DNA from: Ascarosepion bandense
Lineage: Eukaryota; Mollusca; Cephalopoda; Sepiida; Sepiidae
Direction: 5' to 3'
DNA: 64,000 bases
Assembly (NCBI GenBank): GCA_037127315.1
Contig: JBBBDQ010001611.1
Coordinates: 1,822,001-1,886,000, forward strand
In this document: positions 41,725 through 53,624 of the stretch, in pieces
How the letters are laid out: each line of letters starts with the position of its first letter
Numbering within the stretch: position 1 is the stretch's first letter
Translations under genes and position numbers: made by a program
Notes under the pieces: generated by a model
What the model was told of the DNA's origin: nothing
The model's database searches: none
What the model saw: only the letters and a program-made list of their open reading frames with translations

Positions 41725-42037
41725 GTTACATATAAACTCCAAAACGGCTGAACCGATTTTCTTGAAAATTTACACAGTTGTACTATAAGCGTCTGCAAGT
41801 GTTCTTAGCTAGGTTTTGTGTCGAGGTACCACCGATAAATATCGAAAATCGATAATCGAAAAAATCGCGTTATAGAAGAAAGATCCAATTTTAATCAAAT
41901 TTGATACACTCATAGACAAAGACATAAGAAACGATATTCAGAAGTTTCAAGGTTGCAGTTCTTACAATAGTGCAAAAAATCGGTAATATATATTAAAGCT
42001 TTCATTACACCCGAGCAACGCCGAGCTATACTGCTAG
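41656..42037 (+). mobile_element. non-autonomous Helitron H5 (both ends present, short)
   Basis: 5' TCTAAACTTATTTATAAATG preceded by A; 3' 'acccgagcaacgccgagc' then 'tatactgctag' followed by T. Only 382 bp. An internal deletion removes the section between the 'cttacaatagtgcaaaaaat' block and 'taaagctttcattacaccc'. Termini remain precise, consistent with movement of a shortened derivative. Confidence 0.88.
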
Positions 42038-42179
42038 TATATTATAAGTAACAGTTCTGACAATTTATTTCATATATCAGCTTTAGAATTATTATTGCTA
42101 TGGATAAGTTGCGCCCGACATGAACTGGTCGGCACATTAGCCAAAATGTTGACGCCACTTCTTGTCACAATTAACTCCT

Positions 42180-42182
<3 letters not shown>

Positions 42183-42226
<44 letters not shown>

Positions 42227-42453
42227 GTCTTGAAGGCTGTCACAATGCGTTTAGTAAAATCGAGGAAGGTAAAGAAGCTGTTGAGTATCACTTATTTATT
42301 ATACATTAATATTTCGAGATCAAAATCCCATCTTCAGAATGGCAGAGGAGCCTGTGTCTGTCCGAGTGAGTCCATGCCTTTCAAGGAATGGCCATTCCTG
42401 GCTGCTGCTGCTGGTGCTGGTGTCATTAATTTTACTGCGTGTTTGCGTGTGTA

Positions 42454-42492
<39 letters not shown>

Positions 42493-42493
42493 G
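42183..42493. repeat. (TA)n-bounded segment with hammerhead-like hairpin
   Basis: TA arrays lie at 42183-42221 and about 42459-42491. Between them the minus strand carries CTGAAGA (42331-42337), a hairpin GGGAT-TTTG-ATCTC and GAAAT (42311-42315). This is the same motif order as in P1, with one unpaired T before the stem. I see no full ribozyme. Confidence 0.4.
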
Positions 42494-43599
42494 ATAAAAC
42501 TCACGTGATCTTTTAAATAAGTTAAAAACGATATAAAACAAATATATGACTAGTTTATATAAAAAGTTTTACGTTTGTCTGTCCTCATACTGTCTTTTTA
42601 CAAATGTATAATTTTACTTATATCTGATTTTCTACACAGATAAGTTTATATTCTTCCTGTCTTTTTTACATTTCGATCCATTTACACGACCCAATCTCTA
42701 TCTATCGTTTCCAAATAGTACGACACTTGATTAATTATAAGTAATATTACATTTTATTTAGCTATGGATTTCCCCAGTTAAAGTGTAAGCTGCCCTGGCA
42801 TCGTTTTGAACATGGACTCTATATTAACGTGAGAATGTAATAGGTAAATTCTCTTCTCCCATTTTTCGATGTTTTTATATATATTTGTCATACGAGTTTT
42901 TCCTCGCGTACACACTCGCGGTGTGTTTATATACCCAGGGCAGCAACTGATATCGGGTGAAACAACTGATATACACACCTGGCGAGGTGTTCATTTTTCA
43001 ATCCACTCCGCTTATGAACATAACTTTAGTGATTTTATGGTGGGATACTGATTTGCAAAGTCTATTCTTTCTTCATCACTGAGGACATACTTTACATATA
43101 TTTCTTTGATCTGGATAAGATGAAATTCAAAGATATTACATTTTTGTGTTCTGGAAGCCATAAAATTCAAAATAAACTTTGTTGCTTTTATACTTTAAAA
43201 CTTATGAGCGTAAGTAGTGGTGGGGACGAATAAAAACAGATTTTTGATATTATTGATAACTGAGCGAAAATGTTTAAGCTTGAGATGAAAAGCAATTTTC
43301 TGAACAATTTTGAATACCTTTGCCTGATTTAGGTAAATTTACTCTTTTTGTGTTGTTGAGTCCTTTTGTCAAATCTTTACATACAGATAAAATATATTTC
43401 TCATGTCTGGATGATAAAGCTCACTGCTGTTACTTACATATTTCGTGATTCTGAAAGCTTAGCTGTAGGACAATTTACTAAAGCATCCGGACACGTGTAC
43501 ATCTGTGCGCATGTGTGCAAAGGGAAGAGAAAACATTTGTACAGATAAATATAATGGCGGTGCTTATAAGTTCTTATACGCATGCCTCCACATCCTACT
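42494..43599. other. unassigned sequence
   Basis: No recognisable gene or repeat. Confidence 0.5.
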
Positions 43600-43905
43600 G
43601 TACAAACGCTCGTGTCCCTCAGGTCTTTATTCTAGTTTTCGCTGTAGAACTCTCTTCCATATTCTTGCCTTCCTGACGGCTACAACCTCCAGGAATTTAA
43701 ATCTAATATCATACCCATCTCTTAACCACTTGAACCCAGTTCTTTCTACATCAAACGCTGGTGTCCCTCAGGCCTTTATTCTACTTTTCGCTGTAGAACT
43801 CTCTTCCATATTCTTGCCTTCCTGACGGCTACAACCTCCAGGAATTTAAATCTAATATAATAGCCATCTCTTAACCACTTGAACCCAGTTCTTTCTACAT
43901 CACCC
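43600..43905 (+). pseudogene. CR1/Jockey-like LINE fragment with 150-bp tandem duplication (copy C7)
   Basis: 'gctgtagaactctcttccat' occurs at 43641 and 43791. The entire 150-bp segment (through 'ctgacggctacaacctccag' and 'cttgaacccagttctttcta') is repeated head-to-tail with few differences. The unit corresponds to the end of the CR1-like ORF and the start of its UTR. The upstream ORF and the usual 3' terminus are missing. Confidence 0.75.
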
Positions 43906-43933
43906 TGGATATCTGTACATCACACAAACATCT

Positions 43934-43934
<1 letters not shown>

Positions 43935-43996
<62 letters not shown>
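43935..43996. repeat. (TA)n microsatellite
   Basis: A TA array of about 60 bp followed by a short (AAT)n. Confidence 0.9.
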
Positions 43997-44002
<6 letters not shown>

Positions 44003-45519
44003 TAATAATGATAATAAAACCGACTCTGTCCGTATTCTACTCTTAAAATATTACACAAGAATCTTTTAAAGACTATGAATAAGCAACAGAATCTAACTCC
44101 GTTACCGTCCTCGGCTATAGAGCTTTGGACAAAGAGGGGACAAAAAAAGAAAACTGCGTAGGACCGACAATGCATACGGTTCTTCACAGTAAAGAAAAAA
44201 ACCCTCTAACGGAACGAACCACCAGGAAAGAAAAGTGCTCGATACAAACTAACCAAAAGTGTTAACCAAAAGGCAGTTACGCAGAGCAAAAAAATATATA
44301 TATATTATGGAGAGAGAGAGGATACAGATGGCAATATTATTTTGTAAATGTATGGAAACAAAGTTTACATTTGTTTTCTTTACCACCAACTTCATATTAA
44401 ATTGCGAATAGAATTCAACAGAGTGACTGGGAGGTATGATAAAAAAGAACGGTATTAAGAGCAACAAAGGAGCGGAAAGCATGGAGAACCATTACCACGA
44501 ATTTATTTATGGAACATGTAACACTGAAGAAGGAGAAATGCAAAAGATGAGTTTTTAATAAATTTCCTGAGTATCTTGATTTGGTCAAATTTCCCATTAT
44601 CCACAGTATCATTCTGGAAGTTTCCAATATACTTCAAAATTCGAGCTCATCATAAACAATACCTACGTCAACTCCAGTCTTGACTCAATATAAACCACAC
44701 GGGAAAATTTATCCCTACATCTGACATCAAATTAACCCATTTGATACCCACAAGCGGTCGGCCGAACAGATGGCTAACACATGGGGATCCTCCCTGTAGC
44801 GTTTACTTTCTTTTGTCGGAAATTCGGCGGAGTTCCAATCTATTAAAGCGAGGTCTCTTCAGGCAAGAAATCAAATTCACTGTGCGTGACTTTTCGTTTT
44901 CTTTTAAACTCACAGACATTACGTGTGCAATGGTTATTACAGATTTAGTTTCCATTAAGAATCAGGATTTTTCAATTTGATTTTAACCATTTATAACGCT
45001 CTACTAACATTGCCGAATAAAATTCAAAAGTAACATCCTTACTCATTCTTACTGCAATAGACTAAGAGATATAAAGGTCGAATCACATCGCTAATATCGT
45101 TGTGAAAATCGTGTTACCATACATTTTCTCGTTTCAATACATAATAATCTATTTATAAAACAATTTTCGGACAATATTCTAATATTTTTCAAGCAGTAAA
45201 ATTATTGCTTCGTTGCATACAATATACTAATGCACATGGGATTAATAACTTTGCTTTCAAATTATTTTATACACTTTTGTTTGTTTTATTACAATCTAGC
45301 AGTTTTAAAATTGAAGAACGATTCAGATTGTTTAATATAAAACTTCATTTCACCTTGAAAATAGATGCTCACGTCTACTGCTAGAAGGTGTTTGGTATTA
45401 TCATTTGCTCAGAAAATTAAGGACATTGGAACAGGTAGATGAATAGATTTAGAAGTTAATGTCCCAGAAAGCGTAGTTTTAAAATATGTAAATGTAGGTA
45501 AATGTAAAATATAAAAGTC
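43997..45519. other. unassigned sequence
   Basis: About 1.5 kb without recognisable features. The frames here are short and unrecognised. Confidence 0.5.
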
Positions 45520-45600
45520 GACACTGAGGTCAACTCTTTGCGGCGACAGTCTATTTCATGCACGAATGCAATCTTTACGGCATGATATACCGCTTGCTGG

Positions 45601-45634
<34 letters not shown>

Positions 45635-45708
45635 ACTTGTTACAAGTTTGAAAAAAAGTATGAGAATCAGTTGATATAAAACGCATGAAGATTGTGTAAT
45701 CAACTAAC

Positions 45709-45748
<40 letters not shown>
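45520..45748. repeat. dispersed repeat K, copy 1, with (TA)n arrays
   Basis: 'gaggtcaactctttgcggcg' and 'tatttcatgcacgaatgcaa' match 51663-51710. Two TA arrays (45601-45631, 45713-45748) flank a 23-bp near-palindrome TTCAAACTTG-TTA-CAAGTTTGAA at about 45630. Confidence 0.5.
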
Positions 45749-45751
<3 letters not shown>

Positions 45752-46011
45752 GAACGCAGATTTGTAATTTTAAAATAACTGAAATTTCGAAATAAAGGCG
45801 GAGTTTTTCAAAAATTGCAACATATTCATCCGGGCTTGTATGATCTTAAAATATATTTTTTGATGTGTTTACACTCGGACATTGCATCTCATCTTCCGTT
45901 AAGTAAACTTTCTCGTTCTTGAAATAATATTATGGCTAACTTTTCTTCCTAACACAATCTGCCAACATCACCACCGTTGTAAGGTTAGGCTTTTTTTTTA
46001 TATATTAAATA

Positions 46012-46308
46012 TTCTTGCTTTCCTGACGGCTACAACCTCCAGAAATTTAAATGCAATGTCAATACCCGTCTCATAACTACTTGACTCTAGTTCTTTCTAC
46101 ATCACACTGTATATCTTTTCTTTCCTCTTTACCTTTCCAACTGTCATCACACCTGTATTCCTATCCTTCTCTTGCTTCTTTCTCTGACACCACCTGTAAT
46201 TGGTTCGTCTTTCTCTTTACTGTCTTCCCATCTAATATTTTACTCTTATGTAGCCCCCTGCACATCAGTGGCGTTACCGCCTCGCTTGGAGTGAAACGAT
46301 TAAAAAAA
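46012..46308 (+). pseudogene. CR1/Jockey-like LINE 3' terminus (copy C8)
   Basis: Starts in 'cttgctttcctgacggctac', like C7, and has the whole 3' UTR to 'cgcttggagtgaaacgatta' plus A-run. It provides the terminus missing from C7. Confidence 0.75.
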
Positions 46309-47269
46309 TAAAATATAAAATAAATTAAGGAATATAAAAAACAAAAATTAAAAAACAAACTGATGGTAGGAACACATAAAATTATAAGGAGAATAAACAA
46401 TAAAGAGGAAGATAAAAATGGTACAGATAATATACTTATAGTCATAAATAATCAGTTATCGCAACAAATCTTTTAAATTTCAAATATTTTTTAAGTATTT
46501 AGAAAGTTTTTAAGTAATAAAGTTTTTTTTTTAATTTAAAAAATTAAGAATAATATTTAAAGGTTCACAAGAAGGGATATTTTACAGAAAATAAGAAAAA
46601 ACATATAATTCAGATAAAAACAAAAAAGAAGCAAATATAATACAAACAAAATTAAATACAGCCACAAGTGATTAACATCTGAAAAAAAAAGATTTAATAT
46701 TGAAAAGAATTTTTATTTTTATTTTGTGTTATTATTGCGTGTTATCACTGTGTGCTTATATGGCCTCTTATAAGTTTATGTCTGTATGCTTATTTTGTGT
46801 ATGTGTGTATATATCCTCCTATTTTGTGTCTGTATATAAATGTCTTAATATTTTTGTGTGTATATGTGATTTGTGTATATATTCTTTATTCTGCGTGTTT
46901 GTATTGTGTGTACAAGTGATTCGATGTTTGTATTCTTAACTTTGTGATACTTCCTGTTTAAATACATATATTCTTCGCTTCACTTATCTATTTTTCTTTC
47001 TGATGGAAAAAAAATCGAATGTTCTGAGGAAAAATATAACATTTGGGTTTTTCCTCTGGCTTGACAAAGCAGTTCGTAATTTTTACAACTACCGCAATAA
47101 ATTCTGAATTTATAATCGTTTAATTAAGTGTTGAAATTTCCTCTCAATATTTCATATTGCTCTGGATAATATCCATTGAACTCGGTATTTATTATATATT
47201 TAATATCTTATCTTTATTAAATAAAATGTTTTTGATTATCCTCTCCGTTTTCCCGGGTTTGCCATTTTC

Positions 47270-47271
<2 letters not shown>
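46309..47271. other. unassigned AT-rich sequence
   Basis: A-rich then TG-rich low-complexity DNA. The frame at 46700-46939 is Cys/Tyr/Val-rich from degenerate TGTGT/TTTGTG and is not a gene. Confidence 0.5.
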
Positions 47272-47324
<53 letters not shown>

Positions 47325-47570
47325 TATGCGATATAGATATAGAAGAATCCAAAGGAGTACCCTGTACATACAGTGGTAGGATAACTCTCTAAGGGAGCTC
47401 TAAATATATATGTATATAAATACATATAGAGCAAATATAAGAAAAGATTTAGGCAGACACGTTATTTCATGGTGAATCGGAGGTATGGGCCTATTTCAGG
47501 CGAACCATCATCAGCTTCCGTTTTTATTGTACAGAAGATTTTACACGAATGAAATTCACAAACAATGACC
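47272..47570 (-). repeat. (TA)n and dispersed repeat B, copy 2 (inverted)
   Basis: After a TA array (47272-47321), the reverse complement of 15276-15520 runs full length. It ends 'gaaattcacaaacaa' and keeps the CTGATGA...GAAAT core. Confidence 0.75.
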
Positions 47571-47852
47571 CCCACAAAAAACAAAAAAAGGAATAAAAAT
47601 AAAGATTTTTAATTTTATTTCGTTTTGTTTTGGGGGGGGAGGTCTTTGTTTGTTGAAAATAGAACATTGAAAAACTGATATTCGAGCAGGGGTCATTGTT
47701 AATTCAATTCAATTCAAAACATTAAAATTAAATTTGAAAATATTGTCTACGTTCTCAATCTCTGCTTTTCTGGGTTTTTTTTTTAATTTTTTCATTGGAT
47801 CTTTCATTTTAATTTTCGTTTGATTTGAGAAAATTTTAATATCAAACCAAAC

Positions 47853-47881
47853 TCTAAACTTATTTGTAAATGGAACTTTGT

Positions 47882-47925
<44 letters not shown>

Positions 47926-48371
47926 CCGTTACCAATAGACACCAAAACGACTGAACCGATTTTCTTGAATATTTACACAGTTGTACTATAAGCGTCTGCG
48001 AGTATTCTTAGCTAGGTTTTGTGTCGAGGTACCCCCGATAAATATCAAAAGTCGATACTCGAAAACAGAAGGAGTGTTCCGATTTTAATCAAATTTGATA
48101 CACTCATAGACAAAGACATAAGAAATGATATTCAGAAGTTTCAAGGTTGCAGTTCTTACAATAGTACAGAAAATCGATAATATATACATATATATATAAA
48201 AGGCAAGATGTTTGTGCGTGTGTCTGTATGTCCTTTATACAAATCCACAATTGTTATCCGATTCTCACTAAACTTCACACAAATATTCTTTAGGCTGAGT
48301 CTGAGCTCCAGGACCATGGATTAGTTTTAAAGCTTTCATTACACCCGAGCAACGCCGGGCTATACTGCTAG
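47853..48371 (+). mobile_element. non-autonomous Helitron H6 (both ends present)
   Basis: 5' TCTAAACTTATTTGTAAATG, here preceded by C rather than A. 3' 'acccgagcaacgccgggc' then 'tatactgctag' followed by T. 519 bp. It carries the (TG)n, the 'gtgtcgaggtacccccgata' block, and near its 3' part a segment 'caattgttatccgattctca' not seen in H4 or H5. Confidence 0.85.
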
Positions 48372-49854
48372 TCTTATATATTTTTTGATCGAAGTTCCTC
48401 CACACAACTGTCTCTATATGACTACAATGAAAAATCCTACAGTTTTCATTCTTCTCACTAAGGTCTTGACACTGTGAAAGAATTTTCACATTGAACTCTC
48501 GGTCTAGATGGCCTGCACTTGAGTAATTCATTATTGTAGAAACGCTGAAAATAAGGTCTTTTCTTTATAAGATGCTTCGATTATCCGAATGCCTTTTTCG
48601 AAATCTTGATAATGTCAACCTTCGAGCGAAAATAGATCATATGGTTGGCCTTGGTCAATTGATCGACGGAATTATAATAGACGCAAGGAGAAACGATGTA
48701 AAAGTTGTTACGAGTGAGAGAAATTCAATTTTCTATAATTCAATTTTCTCACTGGTTCGTCCAGTGACGTCACTAGAGATAATTGATCATTTTAGTTTTT
48801 ATAATGGAACAATGTTCAGTACGGTTATCTCGCTAACAATTTAATGAGTTGGATCCTAACTAGGTGTTGCAATACGGTAGTTTTGTGTTAGATTAAACCA
48901 AATTTATTCCAGAATTTATTAAACACATCGAACCTTACGGATAAAGAAGTTAATCACCTTCGCCTAAGTCTATTAATACCTAACGTGAAATCCAGTATCA
49001 ATTTTAAGAATTAAAAAAATATCAAATATTAGTTATAGTTTCCTACAAAATTTTAGTATTAATTTTATTAAGTTTATCAAAATCTGGTATTAATTATAGG
49101 TTACTATCGATAATCTATTAATATTTACGTTTCTGAAAATGGGAAGACAGATATTTATGGATTAAATACAGGAGGTTGACTGATTTGTCACAATTTCGGC
49201 TCCCGGAGCGGCATGATAGTCAGTGATAGACACATAAACCAATTCACTCGTATTATGATCTCATTTTTATTGTTGCCTTGTGCCAGACTAAGATAATATC
49301 AGTAAATGAGGTGTAAGAGTGGAATAGATGACTGACTTCATTTCAAATAAACGATTCAAACGAAATTCAACGACGCTCCGATGGTAAGCTCGATTTTCAA
49401 ACCGATTAGCGAGAGTTCGATTTTCATAGGTAAACTTGGCATATAACAGTAAATCGTGCTTGCAGATAATGTTCTGTCTGACCTTTTTTCTAAGTAGATT
49501 TAGTTTAGCATGTTTCATTGACCAGTCAAAATCATTACATCACATCATTTTAGCTAACAAGCTTACAAAGCCACAAGGCATGAACTCAATACATATATAT
49601 TTAAATCAAAACAGAAAGTGACATGTAGGTAAAATCTCAAGAAGATCCTATTAATATAAATATTAAAGCTACTCTAGCCATTGTGCTAAATGTAAATAAC
49701 ATTATCTATTTACAGAGCCAAATTTGTATATTTTTTCAAATAAAACTTCGAAAATTACATGCGTCGGATGATCATTTCTGCGAAGTATATTCGCTTCGTC
49801 AGTGTTCTTTTATTTTAATAAAAGAAAATCACTGACATATTTCTAAGAAATATT
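48372..49854. other. unassigned sequence
   Basis: About 1.5 kb with no identified gene or repeat. Frames at 48572-48844 and 49288-49518 are unrecognised. Confidence 0.5.
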
Positions 49855-50040
49855 GTTTAATTGAACTGTGATCAGAAAGGTGGTAGGTAAGTCTACGGGA
49901 GAGTGTTGTTGTAGTAAAACCAATATATGCAGTGGTTTTATTATTAATATCAGAGATACAATCTCCGAACAGACATGTAAACTAATACACTACATTGTTT
50001 TTCTATAGAGGGTTTAGTTGTGTGGTTGTAAGTTTATTAG
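49855..50040 (-). pseudogene. Penelope-like element P1, GIY-YIG fragment (copy f)
   Basis: The minus strand reads 'YIGFTTTTLSRRLTYHLSDH', preceded by 'CLFGDCISDINNKTTA'. This is the cysteine-bearing linker and the GIY-YIG core of the same family as 2475. It is inverted relative to copy e, 530 bp away. Both ends are truncated. Confidence 0.65.
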
Positions 50041-50519
50041 AGACTATGAGGTCAATTGTTTTAATTTTTTATAAGATAGGATGAAATAAAATTTATTATA
50101 ATAATTATTATTAATTTGCTTAACATTCTTACCTATTATGTTTTTGACTACTGTTTCATCATGCTTGTAATTTTTATGCATTTATTATTATTATTATTAT
50201 TATTATGTCATTTTTCATCCTATTTTTGATTTCTGTTATGGTCGCACTACCAAGCAAGTCTGCGGGAAGACTTTAGGCAGGTCGTGGCGTGTTGTTATGG
50301 CTCCATTTCATGTTTTTCTATCTTCCCTATCATCCCTAGCGTTACATAGACAAAGTTCTCCTTAGTGTGTGGGCTGTACTTAATAAGACAATTTTTTGTA
50401 TATCTCTTAAGCTGGGGTTTCCAGGGATTCTTTCAATGTGTTGTTTTGTTCCATTTTTTATCATTCCAAGTGCACCTACTATCACTGGCACAACTCTTGT
50501 TTTCAATTTCCACATTTGT

Positions 50520-50566
<47 letters not shown>

Positions 50567-50567
50567 G
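50041..50567. other. unassigned, ends in (ATT)n
   Basis: A short (ATT)n at about 50181-50205 and a longer one at 50521-50566 border P1 copy e. No gene is visible. Confidence 0.5.
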
Positions 50568-51030
50568 ACAGATTTTAGTCTATATCACAATAATATACAC
50601 ACATGCACACAGTAAAAAGAGCCTCCAGATAGTGGAGGCCATCTACATTAAATCAAAGCGAACCACACTCAATAAAATCGCATGCCTATCTAGTCACAAA
50701 ACATAACATTGAAATTAGACATATGGTACTGTTAACATTTCGGTCCATCACGTTGCATGACGTCATAGAACTGCATTCCAAATTTACGACCTGCGTCTGC
50801 TATTCGGTGACAGTTATCCTCTCATAGTAATGTTTTATGTCAACACAAAATAATATCATCTTTGATGGTGGATGTCTTTTTGTTAATGTCTCTCTAACCA
50901 CTCTGAAGATGGCTCATTTGAGCCGAAAGCTTAGAACCAGTGTAATAAAAAAAATATCCAAATGTTGGACAATTTTTTCTTTTATTTTCACCTGAAACTA
51001 AAGCCAAAATATGATGTTTAAAACGACTCA
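50568..51030 (+). pseudogene. Penelope-like element P1 (copy e)
   Basis: Begins in the endonuclease ('SLQIVEAIYIKSKRTTLNKI'), then the terminal region with TGACGTCA (about 50758-50765), CTGAAGA (50903-50909), hairpin GGCTC-ATTT-GAGCC and GAAA (50925-50928). The N-terminal block follows ('FLLFSPETKAKI'-like, frameshifted) and ends at (TA)n. This repeats the endonuclease, UTR, N-terminus order of copy a. Confidence 0.7.
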
Positions 51031-51033
<3 letters not shown>

Positions 51034-51079
<46 letters not shown>

Positions 51080-51088
51080 ATATATATA
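51034..51088. repeat. (TA)n microsatellite
   Basis: A TA array with one interruption lies between P1 copy e and the ribozyme SINE. Confidence 0.9.
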
Positions 51089-51089
51089 A

Positions 51090-51250
51090 AAGTCTGCCTC
51101 CTTCTACCAAGCGCCCATAGCTCAGAGGAAGAATCGCTGACTGACGCCATTTCGGTCGGGTTTCAATCCTTGGTTAATAGGCAATCGGAGTGTAACAGTA
51201 CTGATGAGCTCTGATACAGCGAAACAGATCTGTCTGCAGATGACTATATA
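51090..51250 (+). repeat. hammerhead-bearing SINE, copy 3 (best tRNA-like head)
   Basis: Starts within the leader ('gtctgcctccttctaccaag'), then a tRNA-like head with box A TAGCTCAGAGG (51118-51128) and box B GGTTTCAATCC (51159-51169). A 30-bp linker leads to the hammerhead (51191-51245) and 'gatgactatata'. The same head-linker-ribozyme order occurs in 36705-36972. The leader's first about 130 bp is missing, cut at (TA)n. Confidence 0.78.
51191..51245 (+). ncRNA. hammerhead ribozyme motif (stem I weakened)
   Basis: CTGATGA (51201-51207), stem II GCTCT-GAT-ACAGC with one C-C mismatch, GAAA (51221-51224), stem III ACA-GATC-TGT, and C at 51234. The core is intact. Stem I pairs only at GTA/TGC and then has A-A mismatches, so folding is less certain than in the 36.7-kb copy. 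Confidence 0.65.
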
Positions 51251-51520
51251 TTCGAAAAAGAAAAAGGGTTGTTCCAACGAGATATATTTGTATAGAATAA
51301 ATTGTGTAAGAGGCCGTTTGCGTTTCGTTTAAAGTGTATATTTATTGCTGTATAAAGATATTATACATATTATGATATTTTAAGTGTCCATAATGGTATT
51401 TGTGACGCTACACGTTTCGAGTCTAAAATTGTTTCTCTTCAGACGAATAAATTTATGGCTTTACAAATTGAGTTCCTTTTGTTTCTGAGGGCCGATTTCT
51501 TATTTATATATAGTTAAAGG

Positions 51521-51574
<54 letters not shown>

Positions 51575-51639
51575 ATATTTATAGTTTTAAGTGTGCTATA
51601 TTTATAGGATAAAGTGCTCAATATTAATGATAGAGCGTA
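51251..51639. other. unassigned with (TA)n
   Basis: A TA array lies at 51524-51569. The minus strand at 51414-51442 has CTGAAGA followed 17 bp later by GAAAC, without a good stem II. No gene is visible. Confidence 0.45.
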
Positions 51640-51930
<291 letters not shown>

Positions 51931-52675
51931 GATAGTTGATAGAATGGAACTCAAATTGTAATGTGTTTTTACTTTAACTTGTTTCAACGATTATTACCCA
52001 GCTTCATCAGAAAAAAGAATCTTGGCCCTCAAATATTTTTTCATTACACAAACGAAACTTGTTCACTTTCAAACAATCTGATAAATCTTTCTTTTTTTTT
52101 TTTGTTTGCGCTCCCCTTCATTGCGTTGTAGACAGAATGAAATCTGAAAACTTCCTTTCAACGGTGAACTTCTCTTTGGCAGAACACTAGAACTCGTCGG
52201 GAGTCAAATCTATTCTATAAAGAGGCTATAAGATCTTATAAAGAGGCTCTAAGAACTTATAAAGAGGTTATAAGATCTTATGAAGAACCATAGCTACGAG
52301 AGGTGTACAAAATGGCCGGATACTTCTATGACAATTCGTGAAATCTTTTATCTCTTTATTGTTCTGGCAATTATGGATTTCCTTCGAAACATTCAAATCT
52401 GTGCTCTTTTTTTTTAATGGTTTTCTCAAGTGTAGGTCTTTTTAAACAGGTTTTGGGTCAACTTTGAAATGTTGTTGCCAAATATTTATATCTCTTTCGT
52501 TAAAAGCTCGCCGAAAGTTTTCTTAATTATTAAATTTTCACGTTTTAAGGTTTTCTGTCGTGAAAAAAACGGCTATAAAATCGGCAAGCACTCTCAGTGT
52601 CGTCCCATTACCAACAGCGAATCAAGAAGATAAAAACTCATCTGTACGACACTCGATGCATTGAATACGGTTAAC
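51931..52675. other. unassigned sequence
   Basis: No gene recognised. An imperfect 17-27 bp tandem ('aagaggctataagatcttat') occurs at about 52219-52285. The minus strand at 51981-52010 shows CTGATGA...GAAAC spacing without clear helices. Confidence 0.5.
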
Positions 52676-53120
52676 ATATCTGGTTGGGTGCTCCTGCTGT
52701 TTATCTTGAGGTTCTCGATAAAAAGAGGATCTGAAATGCATTCAGTCCAAATTTGGCAACTAGCCTTTAGTCACTTTCTCACCGATGGGATGTGGCTTTC
52801 TTCTCTATTTTCTACAAGTATTTTCCCCACTTCTGCTCTAACAAGGATCATCCCTGGTGGCTCGCCTTCATGAATTTACTCGTGCAGGAATTTAAATGTA
52901 AGGTCAATAGACATCTCCAATCTCACTAACTCGCATCTATTCTTTCAAGCTTTTTTCTCTATCCATTCCACCCCCATTACACCGGTATTCTCATCCGTCT
53001 ATTACTCTCCTTCTGACATTTCCTATAACGAACCCCTCTTTCTCATCACTTTCCACTATGTACCCCCCCTGCGCAACAGTGGCAGTAAAATGCCTTGCTT
53101 TGGGCGAAATGATAAAAAAA
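52676..53120 (+). pseudogene. CR1/Jockey-like LINE 3' end with internal deletion (copy C9)
   Basis: 'gttgggtgctcctgctgttt' to 'catgaatttactcgtgcag' is followed directly by 'gaatttaaatgtaaggtcaa'. The roughly 170 bp encoding the LWNSLP block are therefore missing. The UTR ends 'gggcgaaatgat' with a long A-run, immediately followed by copy C10. Confidence 0.75.
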
Positions 53121-53126
53121 AAATAG

Positions 53127-53440
53127 TCTCAAATAGGTCCCACCATCTTACCGTCAAAATAGGCAAGTGTAAGTGATACTTTTTCTCTATCAATTTTTTT
53201 TTTCGCATGAAACTTCTTTTTCTTGCATAGAATTCCCTTCCCCATGCTTGCTTCCCTGATCGCCACAATCTCCTACGTCATTTGCCATCTTCTATCTCCT
53301 TGACTCCCAGTTCTTTTATCTTTTCTCCGACATCCCCTCTACCGTTTTTCTTTCTTCTCTCTCTTCTTTGTGTGACACCCTGCGCACCAGTAGCAGGACT
53401 GCATTGCTTGGAGTGAAACGATTATAAAAACAAAATTTTA
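53127..53440 (+). pseudogene. CR1/Jockey-like LINE 3' end, other subfamily (copy C10)
   Basis: 'aggtcccaccatcttaccgt', 'aattcccttccccatgcttg' and 3' end 'ttggagtgaaacgattataa'. It belongs with C4 and C5. It starts 7 bp after the A-run of C9, suggesting insertion into, or next to, the C9 tail. Confidence 0.7.
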
Positions 53441-53624
53441 AAAAAGATTTTCTTTTTTCTTTTTGTATCTTCCTTTTCTTCATTAGTTTTCTTTCCTCCT
53501 TTAACCTTTCTTCATTTATTTCTTCTTCCCACCATTATATTTAACATTCTTTAGTTTGTTCTTAAAATATATTTTCCCTTTTTTCCTTATATATTACTTT
53601 TTAAGGTTTTCCTTTATTTCTTGG

